This document shows positions 56,770-64,000 of a DNA stretch of 64,000 nt, piece by piece. Both the position numbers and the translations under genes were made by a program. The stretch spans positions 16,235-80,234 of the forward strand of contig JAKSLI010000006.1 of the NCBI GenBank assembly GCA_024401305.1, read 5' to 3'. The notes below the pieces were generated by a model that was not told the DNA's origin, searched no databases, and saw only the letters and a list, made by a program, of their open reading frames with translations. The first letter of the stretch is position 1. Each line of letters opens with the position of its first letter. This stretch comes from Bacteroidaceae bacterium. Its GTDB lineage: Bacteria > Bacteroidota > Bacteroidia > Bacteroidales > Bacteroidaceae.

Positions 56770-58251
56770 TTAGAATTGGAAGTAGATGAACGGCTGTATA
56801 TCGCTGCTCTTCACCTGAATGACGACATAAACGACGGCGATGATGATAAGCGCCTGTACGAAGATGTTCTGTCGCGAGATGAAGGACTTTGCTGTTTCCG
56901 TAGTCCTTGACGGCAGGAAATGGAGGGCATAGCCGGTGAGCATCAGCAGCGCAACGCCCCAATATGACATTACCCAATCGAAGAGTATCTGCGGCTGAAG
57001 GTTTGTGAAGATCATCTTTATCATCAGCCATGAGTTCTCGAATGTTGAGTTGCGGAAGAATATCCAGCAGAATGCCACGAAATGGAATGTCAGGAAGACC
57101 TCCAGGAATCGTTTCATGCCTTCGGAATGATAGCCTTTCGGACGACCCAGAAGTTCGTTCTTTTTCTTGTCGATAGCCAATGCCACGCCGTGGAGTCCAC
57201 CCCACATCACGAAGTTCAGCGATGCTCCATGCCAGAGTCCACCAAGGAGCATTGTGATGATGAGGTTAATGTACTGGCGAACCTTGCCCTTGCGGTTTCC
57301 ACCAAGCGAAATGTAGAGATAATCCTTCAGCCAAGAAGAGAGCGAGATGTGCCAACGGCGCCAGAACTCCGTAGGCGAATCCGACTTGTAAGGCGAGTTG
57401 AAGTTTACTGGGAAACGGAAGCCAAGCAGCAACGCAATGCCGATAGCCATGTCGGAATAGCCGGAGAAATCGCAATATATTTGCAGCGTATAACCGTAAG
57501 TAGCAAGCAGGTTTTCAATGCCGCTATACATGTCTGGGCGGTCGAAAACGCGCTCCACGAAGTTTACGCTGATATAGTCGGAGATGACTGCCTTCTTGAA
57601 TAATCCGCTGATTATCAGGAATACGCCCTCGGAAAACATCTGCTGCGTAACGACGAGCGGCTTGCGAATCTGCGGGATGAAATCGGCTGCACGCACGATA
57701 GGTCCTGCCACAAGCTGCGGGAAGAACGATACGAAGAAGGCGTAGTCGAGGATATTGTCGAGCGGTTTTATGCGACCACGATAGATGTCTATAGTGTAAC
57801 TCAGCGACTGGAATGTGAAGAACGAGATGCCTACAGGCAGGAAAATGTCCCACGGCTGGAAATTGCTTGTCCACATCTGCGAAAGCATTCCTGCGAAGAA
57901 GTTGGTGTATTTGAAGTAGGCAAGAAGCCCAAGGTCGATAGCCACACTAAGGGCAACAAGCCATCTTGACCGCGTTCTCGCTATCTGCTTGCCTATGAAG
58001 AAGTCGCTCAAGGTGACAACAGCCAGCAAGAAGAAGTATATTCCGCTGCTCTTGTAGTAGAAATAGTAAGAGAAGAGCGTTACGAAGAGTATGCGAAGGG
58101 TGTTTGCCTTCCTGAGTGAGATGTACACAGCAGAAAAGGCAAGAAAGAGGAACAGGAAGAAACCGCTGCTGAAAATCAGCGGCTCTTGCGGATTGTAAGC
58201 AAACTGCTCCGCAACCTTACTCCATATTATGTCGCTCCAAGGAAAGTGCAA
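56770..58251 (-). CDS. MBOAT-family O-acyltransferase (AlgI-like)
   Basis: A 493-residue polytopic membrane protein with about eleven spans. The MBOAT core shows 'YLYISLGGNRKGKVRQYINL' and 'MLLGGLWHGASLNFVMWGGLHGVAL', with the catalytic histidine in the second, and 'FWRRWHISLSSWLKDYLYIS'. AlgI, PatA and DltB type enzymes move acyl groups across the membrane to a partner. Two SGNH-fold exported proteins follow upstream on the same strand, so this is probably a complete surface-polymer O-acetylation set. Confidence 0.92.
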   Translation of the reverse strand: MHFPWSDIIWSKVAEQFAYNPQEPLIFSSGFFLFLFLAFSAVYISLRKANTLRILFVTLFSYYFYYKSSGIYFFLLAVVTLSDFFIGKQIARTRSRWLVALSVAIDLGLLAYFKYTNFFAGMLSQMWTSNFQPWDIFLPVGISFFTFQSLSYTIDIYRGRIKPLDNILDYAFFVSFFPQLVAGPIVRAADFIPQIRKPLVVTQQMFSEGVFLIISGLFKKAVISDYISVNFVERVFDRPDMYSGIENLLATYGYTLQIYCDFSGYSDMAIGIALLLGFRFPVNFNSPYKSDSPTEFWRRWHISLSSWLKDYLYISLGGNRKGKVRQYINLIITMLLGGLWHGASLNFVMWGGLHGVALAIDKKKNELLGRPKGYHSEGMKRFLEVFLTFHFVAFCWIFFRNSTFENSWLMIKMIFTNLQPQILFDWVMSYWGVALLMLTGYALHFLPSRTTETAKSFISRQNIFVQALIIIAVVYVVIQVKSSDIQPFIYFQF

Positions 58252-58388
58252 TGATGGTGCAAATTTATGGTTTATAGTTTATAGTTTATGGTGTAAAGGG
58301 CGTGGAGAGTTTTTTAGTTTAGAGTTCGTTCAACCATAAACATTAAACACCCGTTAAACATTAAACATTAAACATTAAACTTTAAACA

Positions 58389-59240
58389 TTAATAGAATGC
58401 CGCCTTTGATATCGCTTGACCAAGAAGTCTGCCTTGAAGTTCGTAAGCAGTGTTCTTGAAATGAACGCCGTCGCCCTGGAAATAGTTTCCACGCTGCCAG
58501 TTCTTGCAGGCATTCTCGTCGCCACCTACTATATCGTAAAGATTCCAAAGGGCGAGGTTGTTTTCACGAGCAAAGTTGGCAATTGTCTCTGCCACAATGC
58601 CGTTGTTCTTGTTCTCGACTTTACCGCCATCAGCCGCCTTGCGAAGACAACCTGGAGGCGTTGTGAGGAGGATGCAGACGCTGTCGCCGCAGTTTTCGCG
58701 CAATGCAGCGATGAAGCGTTGTAGCTGTCCGATGTGGCGCTCTGCACGATATTCCGTGTCGTAACCTTCGTTTGTACCGAAGGAAAGTATCAGCAAGTCA
58801 GGGCGTTGCGCCTTGATGGCTGCAAGTTGCTCTGGCTTCATATAGTTTCGCGTAGTAGCGCCGTTGATGCCAATGGCACTGAACACCAAGCCCGGTTTGC
58901 CTGTCTCTGTGGCAATACTCGGCTTGTTGTAGCCTATTGGATCATTGCCCATGGCTTCTGAACCGAAGGAAATCTCCATAGCCTTGCGGACATAGCCTGG
59001 GAAGAAATGTCCACGAACATGGGAATCGCCCACATGAAGTACGCGGGCTTGCTCCTTACCTTCCTTGAACTTGTCGAAGAAGAGCGAGAGAGCCTCGGCG
59101 TTTTCTATCTTGTTTTCCTTTGCACCAACGAATGTCTCGGGAAGCGTTGTCGCATCGTATTCCACTTGCTGAGCGCAAGCAGGAAGCATGATAAGCGCAG
59201 TCATTACGCAGAAGAGATGCTTTATATATTTAATGTACAT
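58389..59240 (-). CDS. SGNH-fold exported esterase/acetyltransferase, small
   Basis: A 283-residue protein with a signal peptide ending near 'MLPACAQQ' and an SGNH hydrolase fold: block I 'VLHVGDSHVRGHFF', block III-like 'LSFGTNEGYD', and block V 'GDGVHFKNTAYELQG' with the Asp-x-x-His pair. The partner to the neighbouring SGNH protein and the MBOAT. Such proteins either remove or accept acetyl groups during polymer O-acetylation. Next to a TAAACAT heptamer array at its 3' side. Confidence 0.85.
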   Translation of the reverse strand: MYIKYIKHLFCVMTALIMLPACAQQVEYDATTLPETFVGAKENKIENAEALSLFFDKFKEGKEQARVLHVGDSHVRGHFFPGYVRKAMEISFGSEAMGNDPIGYNKPSIATETGKPGLVFSAIGINGATTRNYMKPEQLAAIKAQRPDLLILSFGTNEGYDTEYRAERHIGQLQRFIAALRENCGDSVCILLTTPPGCLRKAADGGKVENKNNGIVAETIANFARENNLALWNLYDIVGGDENACKNWQRGNYFQGDGVHFKNTAYELQGRLLGQAISKAAFY

Positions 59241-59266
59241 GGGATAGTTTCGGGATTTCGTTACGG

Positions 59267-60685
59267 TTATCTAGTGATGTCCTTTATGCCACTGACCTTC
59301 TCGTCGTATTCGCTCATCGTCTTGACGCGACGCTTGTAGTTGAAGATGCCGTTGTCGATGGCGTCGTAGAACTTCTTGGCGATGAGTTTTCCCCCCTTGA
59401 AATTCATGTGAGTATAGTCTTTCTCAGCATTTCCCTCAGCAGCAAGACGACCCATAGAGCCGTTTCCACCCATAGCCGAGAACATGTTCCAGAAGGCTAT
59501 CTTGCTCTGCTTTGCCAAATCGCGCTGCTGGCAGACAAGTTCCTCTATGCCTTTCATCGTCACAGGTTTGCCGTTCTGCTGACCTTTGCAACGGTCGCTC
59601 ACGCTGACAAGGAGAATGGCGGCATTTGGCCATGCCTTGCGGAAATTCGAGATAACCTCGCTCATGCCCTTGGCATAATTCTTATAGTTCGGAATATTCT
59701 CTGGAGAAGCTACATTCAAACCGTACTGCATGATTATCAGGTCGTAAGGACGCACGGCAGCAAACTCCTCAAGGACGCTCTGCGGAATGTTCTTATGTTG
59801 AGTTCCTTGCACGGCAACGATGCCAAAATTGTCGAGCACAACGCCGTTCTTGCCTTCGTTTGATGCGAAATAGAACACATTGCCCTTGCCCATGAAACTC
59901 CATTCCACCGAATGCGTCTCGCCCTCTACCTTTACCACTTGCAGCTTGTCGCTCTTGCCTGAATAGACTTGCTGAGCCTCCTTGCCATCAATCTTGCACT
60001 TTACGGTTGCGCCATTGATTGGGCGGAAATAGAGGAAAGAGTTCTGCCAAGAGTTCGTGAATGTGCCGTGTTCGCTGGTTGTGCCTGTCTGTGTGGCAGA
60101 AGCTGTCGGGTCACTTGTCACATAGATGTTGTTCATGCTCTGCAAATCCGACTTGAAATCCTTTCGGTTTGTAGGCAAGTGAGATAGCAGGCCATTCGAT
60201 TTCTGGTTGATGGTGACGCGCGAATATGTGTGGACCAAATCCACGGCGCCGGCACCTTGTCCGCCAAATTCCTTCTGCAGATACTCGCGAATATCGCAGG
60301 TGATGACATCGCCACCGATGAAAGAGTCGCCGTAATAAGCTATTCTTACTGGGCGATCAAGACTCTTCACCTCCGTTAGAGCCTTGTAGAAGACATCCAT
60401 TATTCGCACGCTGTCGCCGGCAGAGAAGTCTTCAATCGGCGTAATGCCAGCAGGCACGCTGTCATTGTCGAGCATCTTCTTGCGCTCAGCCTCAGCCTCA
60501 GCGATAAGTTTGCTTGCCTCGCTATCGGAATATGTGAATTTCCTTACATCTGAGAGGATGTCCACCTTCTTCAAGGTTTCGTCGTCAAAGATGTGTAGTT
60601 CAGGCAGATAATAAAGAAAGAGCAATCCTGCTATGACGAGAGCAGGCAGTATGAGTATTTTTTTTAACTTGTTGTCCTTGTTCAC
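59267..60685 (-). CDS. SGNH-fold exported esterase/acetyltransferase, large
   Basis: A 472-residue protein with an N-terminal membrane segment ('ILILPALVIAGLLFLYYL') and a long SGNH domain: 'RIAYYGDSFIGGDVITCDIR', an inserted beta-rich region, 'DLIIMQYGLNVASPENIPNY', 'AILLVSVSDRCKGQQNG' and the C-terminal 'YTHMNFKGGKLIAKKFYDAI' with Asp/His-type block V. It is probably the main acetyl transfer or release partner of the MBOAT protein, exposed outside the inner membrane. First in the three-gene set on the minus strand. Confidence 0.85.
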   Translation of the reverse strand: MNKDNKLKKILILPALVIAGLLFLYYLPELHIFDDETLKKVDILSDVRKFTYSDSEASKLIAEAEAERKKMLDNDSVPAGITPIEDFSAGDSVRIMDVFYKALTEVKSLDRPVRIAYYGDSFIGGDVITCDIREYLQKEFGGQGAGAVDLVHTYSRVTINQKSNGLLSHLPTNRKDFKSDLQSMNNIYVTSDPTASATQTGTTSEHGTFTNSWQNSFLYFRPINGATVKCKIDGKEAQQVYSGKSDKLQVVKVEGETHSVEWSFMGKGNVFYFASNEGKNGVVLDNFGIVAVQGTQHKNIPQSVLEEFAAVRPYDLIIMQYGLNVASPENIPNYKNYAKGMSEVISNFRKAWPNAAILLVSVSDRCKGQQNGKPVTMKGIEELVCQQRDLAKQSKIAFWNMFSAMGGNGSMGRLAAEGNAEKDYTHMNFKGGKLIAKKFYDAIDNGIFNYKRRVKTMSEYDEKVSGIKDITR

Positions 60686-60688
60686 TTG

Positions 60689-61261
60689 TTATCCTTCAAT
60701 GAAATCCTTTATCTTATTGTATGTTTCTGCCATGGCAGTTTTGAGATCGTCGTTGATGACTGTTGTATCGAACTTCTCGCCTTTGGCAAGTTCGTATGTT
60801 GCACGCTTTATGCGGTCTTCTATAACTTCAGGGGCGTCGGTATTGCGAGAAACGAGACGCTTGCGAAGTTCCTCTATTGAAGGCGGTTGGATGAAAACGC
60901 TCAATGCACGCTCCTTATAGAATTCCTTCACACGCATTCCACCGTTGACATCAATGTCAAGAACTACATTCTCGCCATTGAGAAGCTGCTTCTCCACTTG
61001 CGATTTCAACGTGCCATAGAAGCGGTTTGTATAGACTTCCTCATACTCAAGGAACTCATCGGCTTCAATCTTCTCGCGGAATTCCTCCGGAGTAATGAAG
61101 AAATATTCCACGCCATTCTGCTCCTGTCCGCGTGGAGGGCGTGATGTGCAGCTTATGCTAAACTTCATGTTGAGCTCAGGATGCTCCTGCATAAGCCAGT
61201 TTATGATAGTGCTCTTGCCACTTCCTGATGGGGCAGAGAATATGATTACTTTTCCTTCCAT
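60689..61261 (-). CDS. gmk: Guanylate kinase
   Basis: A 190-residue nucleotide kinase converting GMP to GDP. P-loop 'SAPSGSGKSTIINWLM' at the N-terminus, 'STSRPPRGQEQNGVEYFFI'-type GMP-binding region (here 'CTSRPPRGQE'), 'LDIDVNGGMRVKEFY' and the Arg-rich 'RLVSRNTDAPEVIEDRIKRA'. Start taken at 61261 ('MEGKVIIFSAPSG'); an in-frame ATG 12 bp upstream overlaps the yicC stop. Co-transcribed with yicC upstream. Confidence 0.95.
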   Translation of the reverse strand: MEGKVIIFSAPSGSGKSTIINWLMQEHPELNMKFSISCTSRPPRGQEQNGVEYFFITPEEFREKIEADEFLEYEEVYTNRFYGTLKSQVEKQLLNGENVVLDIDVNGGMRVKEFYKERALSVFIQPPSIEELRKRLVSRNTDAPEVIEDRIKRATYELAKGEKFDTTVINDDLKTAMAETYNKIKDFIEG

Positions 61262-61262
61262 T

Positions 61263-62138
61263 TTAAAGTGCATTTAATACTTGCTCCTTGATTTGTTCAA
61301 GTTCGTCCTTCATCTTCACCACGATGTTCTGCATTTCAGCCTGGTTGCTCTTCGAACCAGTGGTGTTGATCTCGCGTCCCATTTCCTGAGAGATGAAACC
61401 GAGCTTCTTGCCCTGAGCCTCTTCGTTGAGGATGGTCTCGCGGAAATAGTTGATGTGGTTAGCAAGACGCTGCTTTTCCTCTGAAATGTCGAGCTTCTCG
61501 ATGTAGTAGATAAGTTCCTGCTCAAGGCGGTTGCGGTCGTATTCCACATTAGGAATATTCTTCAAGCCTTCCTCTATTCTCGCACGAATCTTCTCTACGC
61601 GCTCCTTCTCGTAAGGTTCGATTGAGAGCATGAGTTTCTCGATATTGTCAGCCTTCTCAAGGAATTTCTCCTGAAGAGCCTTGCCTTCCTGAGTGCGATA
61701 GTCGATGATGTTGTCAAGAGCCTTGTTTACTGTAGCCAAAGCAGCAGCCCAAAGTTCGTCGGTAAGTTCGTCTTCCTCTGCCTTTGTCATAACATCCGGC
61801 ATACGAAGAAGAGATACGAACCAGTCCTTTGGCTCTTCAATATTATACTGCTGGCAGATGGAAAGAATCTGCTGGTGGTAGTTCTCAACAAGCGCTGAGT
61901 TGATGACCTGAGCGTCAGCAGCCGTCTCTTTCTCTACCCAGATAGAGAAGTCTATCTTGCCACGAACGAGTCGAGAGGCAAGAAGTTGGCGAATTTCTAT
62001 ATCTTTCTCACGGAAAATCGGAGCAATTCTTGTCTGAATGTCAGCATTCTTTGAGTTGAGCGACTTGATCTCAACATGGATTGTTTTGTTGTCGATTACG
62101 GCTTCTGCTTTGCCGAAACCTGTCATTGACTGTATCAT
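61263..62138 (-). CDS. yicC: YicC-family endoribonuclease
   Basis: A 291-residue protein with the N-terminal YicC signature 'MIQSMTGFGKAEAVIDNKTI' and 'EIKSLNSKNADIQTRI', a long helical middle, and the C-terminal DUF1732 part 'NEEAQGKKLGFISQEMGREINTTGSKSNQ'. YicC-type proteins are RNases; the E. coli protein is linked to RyhB decay. Precedes gmk, an arrangement conserved in many bacteria. -7 box at 62188-62195. Confidence 0.93.
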   Translation of the reverse strand: MIQSMTGFGKAEAVIDNKTIHVEIKSLNSKNADIQTRIAPIFREKDIEIRQLLASRLVRGKIDFSIWVEKETAADAQVINSALVENYHQQILSICQQYNIEEPKDWFVSLLRMPDVMTKAEEDELTDELWAAALATVNKALDNIIDYRTQEGKALQEKFLEKADNIEKLMLSIEPYEKERVEKIRARIEEGLKNIPNVEYDRNRLEQELIYYIEKLDISEEKQRLANHINYFRETILNEEAQGKKLGFISQEMGREINTTGSKSNQAEMQNIVVKMKDELEQIKEQVLNAL

Positions 62139-62187
62139 ATATTATATAATGTGTATGATTTTGTGTTATAAACAAGATATTTGGGGG

Positions 62188-62195
62188 CAAAATTA
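62188..62195 (-). promoter_or_regulatory. -7 box of the yicC-gmk operon
   Basis: TAATTTTG followed by C on the minus strand, about 50 bp before the yicC ATG. Confidence 0.65.
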
Positions 62196-62238
62196 AGAAA
62201 AATTCGGCAATTACTCTCCATTTATCAACATTTTATAT

Positions 62239-62246
62239 TAACTTTG
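62239..62246 (+). promoter_or_regulatory. -7 box of the aldo/keto reductase gene
   Basis: TAACTTTG followed by C on the plus strand, 37 bp before the ATG at 62283; divergent from the yicC promoter. Confidence 0.65.
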
Positions 62247-62282
62247 CCCAAAATATTAACTAATCTCACAAACGACCAAACC

Positions 62283-63239
62283 ATGATTCTCAAACCACAG
62301 TACATTGCAGCAGAAGACCGATATGCTGATGCCAGTGTCATCTACAACCGCTGCGGACGCTCTGGCGTAATGCTTCCAAAAGTGTCGCTCGGCTTCTGGC
62401 ATAATTTCGACTATCAGGCTCCTTACGAGCGCAGTCGCGACATCACTCACTTCGCCTTCGACCACGGCGTTTGCCACTTTGACCTAGCCAACAACTACGG
62501 ACCTCCTTACGGTTCTGCCGAGGAAACTTTCGGCAAACTCATGGCGGAGGACTTCGCTCCTTACCGCGACGAACTGTTCGTTGCAACTAAGGCTGGCTAC
62601 GACATGTGGCAAGGTCCTTACGGCGACTGGGGCTCTCGCAAGTATCTCTTCGCTAGTCTCAACCAGAGTTTAAAGCGAATGAACCTTGAATATGTTGACC
62701 TCTTCTACAGCCATCGCTACGATCCTAACACTCCGCTTGAGGAAACTTGCCAGGCACTCGTTGACATCGTTCGCCAGGGCAAGGCTCTTTATGTCGGCGT
62801 GTCAAACTGGCCGTTGGAAGCCTTGAAGTTCGGAAATGAGTATCTCAAGGCTCACGACTGTCCTTTGCTCATCTATCAGGGCAAGCTCAACATGATAAAC
62901 CGCGACCCTATGGAGCAGGGCATTCTGGAATATTGCCACCAAAACGGCATCGGCTTCATCGCCTTCTCGCCTCTCGCACAAGGTCTGCTCACCGACCGTT
63001 ACCTCAACGGCATTCCAGCTGACAGTCGCATGGCAAAGAACTATTTCCTAAAGGAGTCAGCTCTCACACCTGAACTTCTCGCGCAGCTCAACCGTTGGCA
63101 GGCAGAAGCTACGGAGCAAGGCATCACACTCGCAGAATACTCTCTCCGCTGGATTCTCAAGCAGCAGGGCGTGACAAGCGTACTCGTTGGCGCAAGCAGC
63201 GTAGCACAGCTCGAGAAGAACATCCGCGTGATGAAATGA
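62283..63239 (+). CDS. Aldo/keto reductase (YghZ-like)
   Basis: A 318-residue NADPH-dependent reductase starting 'MILKPQYIAAEDRYADASV'. Features: 'RSGVMLPKVSLGFWHNF', 'FDLANNYGPPYGSAEETFGK' with the catalytic tyrosine of the tetrad, 'ELFVATKAGYDMWQGPYGDW', 'YVDLFYSHRYDPNTPLEETC', 'GVSNWP' and 'SPLAQGLLTDRY'. The set is typical of YghZ-like enzymes that act on L-glyceraldehyde 3-phosphate or methylglyoxal. The long N-terminal reading from 62181 lacks support. Its stop is followed at 12 bp by dispersed element R1. Confidence 0.93.
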   Translation: MILKPQYIAAEDRYADASVIYNRCGRSGVMLPKVSLGFWHNFDYQAPYERSRDITHFAFDHGVCHFDLANNYGPPYGSAEETFGKLMAEDFAPYRDELFVATKAGYDMWQGPYGDWGSRKYLFASLNQSLKRMNLEYVDLFYSHRYDPNTPLEETCQALVDIVRQGKALYVGVSNWPLEALKFGNEYLKAHDCPLLIYQGKLNMINRDPMEQGILEYCHQNGIGFIAFSPLAQGLLTDRYLNGIPADSRMAKNYFLKESALTPELLAQLNRWQAEATEQGITLAEYSLRWILKQQGVTSVLVGASSVAQLEKNIRVMK

Positions 63240-63250
63240 TGTTTGTGCGG

Positions 63251-63481
63251 CTGATACTATTTTGTCATTCCGAGGGGCTTTTTTCGTAACTATATGGATT
63301 ACGAACAAAAACTCAGCGGAAAACGATCAAAAACTCTATGACTTTTTACCCAAAACTCAGCAAGTTTTCATGCAAAACTCGCTGAGTTTTTTTGTGCCTC
63401 ACTAACACCCACATTTTCAACGCGTTACAAAAACCAATTTTTATCCATGGAAACACAAAACACCACTGATACTATTTTGTC
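63251..63481. repeat. Dispersed element R1, copy B (inverted)
   Basis: A 231-bp inverted homologue of 12816-13045, with terminal repeats CTGATACTATTTTGTC at 63251-63266 and 63466-63481 (215 bp apart) and the same conserved interior. Contains the terminator described next. The sequence between the conserved blocks differs from copy A, so the ends and core are what is kept. Confidence 0.8.
63352..63393 (+). terminator. Terminator of the aldo/keto reductase gene, within R1
   Basis: Stem AAAACTCAGC/GCTGAGTTTT followed by seven Ts on the plus strand, with inner complementarity between AGTTTT and AAAACT. Some 115 bp beyond the stop codon. Confidence 0.75.
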
Positions 63482-63540
63482 AGAACCTCCTGTGTTTTAC
63501 AGATGAAAGACACCCATAATCACACTTTTTCTTGAATTTC

Positions 63541-63572
63541 TTTGGCAGATTGAAAATTAATGTTTACTTTTG
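63541..63572 (+). promoter_or_regulatory. Bacteroidota-type promoter of the right-end leader
   Basis: TTTG at 63541-63544, a 20-nt spacer, then TACTTTTG at 63565-63572, followed by C. A strong match to the Bacteroidota pattern, pointing to the window's right edge. Confidence 0.75.
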
Positions 63573-63578
63573 CAGCGT

Positions 63579-63960
63579 CCTTCTAATATCCGAAGTCCAC
63601 TAAGGGAATAGGTTCGGGAGGGCACTTACATTTCGGAATAGCGTTTACGCGCTTGTTTCTTGACGATTTGAAACTTCGCAAACTTCATATTAACTCAAGG
63701 ACATGCAACGTAGATGCTCATGGGTGTGGTATATACCAACCATTCTTGCGTCAGCTCAAATAGGGTGTTGATGCAAATAGGTTGTATATATACTGCAAGC
63801 GTGGGTTTCAGTGTTGCTCGTTCGAGTTAATAGGGCAATGCGAGAGCCTCAAGACGTGGAACGGGTAACGTACGGCTCCACGCTTGAACTATCTTTTATT
63901 TTGTATAGTACTGATAATCAGTATAGAATTGCAGTAAAGTAGCAAGAATGTTCCCAAATG
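63579..63960 (+). ncRNA. Long structured leader or noncoding RNA at the right edge
   Basis: No gene follows within the window. The transcript would contain the palindrome TGGTATATACCA at about 63728-63739 and a 9-bp helix CAAGCGTGG/CCACGCTTG at 63796-63804 with 63878-63886. Inside this helix CGTGGA at 63855-63860 can pair instead with TCCACG, so two foldings compete for the same right arm. A T-rich stretch (63889-63905) follows. It has the look of a regulated 5' leader for a gene beyond the edge. I recognise no Rfam family by eye. Confidence 0.45.
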
Positions 63961-64000
63961 TTTCCAGTGGATTTGTAAGTGGGGAACATAATAAGTTTTG

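Noticed and set aside
1-64000. tRNA, rRNA, tmRNA or prophage genes
   Set aside because: No cloverleaf with a TTCRA arm and CCA-type end, no rRNA stretches and no phage structural genes were recognised by eye.

Overview
The window looks like a chromosomal segment of a Bacteroidota bacterium, most probably Prevotella or a close relative. The evidence is the recurrent promoter form TAnnTTTG (often TAACTTTG followed by C) upstream of genes on both strands, many secreted proteins and lipoproteins with Bacteroidales-style signal peptides, large secreted proteins ending in 'DLSGRKV...GIYVKNGKKVIVK'-like tails, SLBB, DUF3857, GH28 and GH67 genes, and the hisG-hisD-hisC set. No rRNA or tRNA gene was recognised. 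Everything here was read by eye; no search or folding was run.

Layout. 1-1935: tail of a Nudix/NrtR-like regulator, a von Willebrand A protein and an ADP-ribosylglycohydrolase. 2008-7550: accessory block with a REP-associated (HUH) transposase fused to a DprA/SLOG-like domain, two families of palindromes around it, and a complete DpnII-type GATC restriction-modification operon preceded by a long structured leader that looks like an attenuator. 7626-12825: fructose-bisphosphate aldolase, 5-formyl-THF cyclo-ligase, envelope proteins, a YycJ-like MBL hydrolase. 13201-21758: secreted protein plus small peptide, Na+/alanine symporter, polysaccharide export SLBB protein and, divergently, an undecaprenyl-phosphate sugar transferase and a bifunctional-nuclease protein. 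21874-27915: four-gene DUF3857/transglutaminase set. 28176-32865: small peptide, two secreted proteins and a divergent membrane-bound AraC-type regulator with a likely two-turn-spaced operator. 32995-39958: SSS transporter and a scattered hisC/hisD/hisG set full of repeats. 40124-51841: two tandem MltF-like lytic transglycosylases, GH28, nadB and a run of envelope genes (coiled-coil lipoprotein, AI-2E protein, S41 peptidase, L,D-transpeptidase, SH3 protein, SpmA/B-like). 51842-52821: about 1 kb of noncoding repeats. 52822-63239: membrane protein, a 56-residue protein, GH67, CrcB, Fur-family regulator, MBOAT plus two SGNH proteins, gmk, yicC and an aldo/keto reductase. 63240-64000: repeat element, then a promoter followed by a long structured leader without a gene.

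The most unusual content is noncoding. At least eight dispersed repeat or palindrome families recur between genes. One group consists of arrays of TA-beginning heptanucleotides arranged as inverted arms around a central core, usually capped by small perfect palindromes. One such heptamer array runs into a coding region and encodes the signal peptide of an S41 peptidase. The second strongest candidate is the restriction-modification leader, where an intrinsic terminator, an alternative pairing and a helix over the ribosome binding site lie directly before the GATC methyltransferase.
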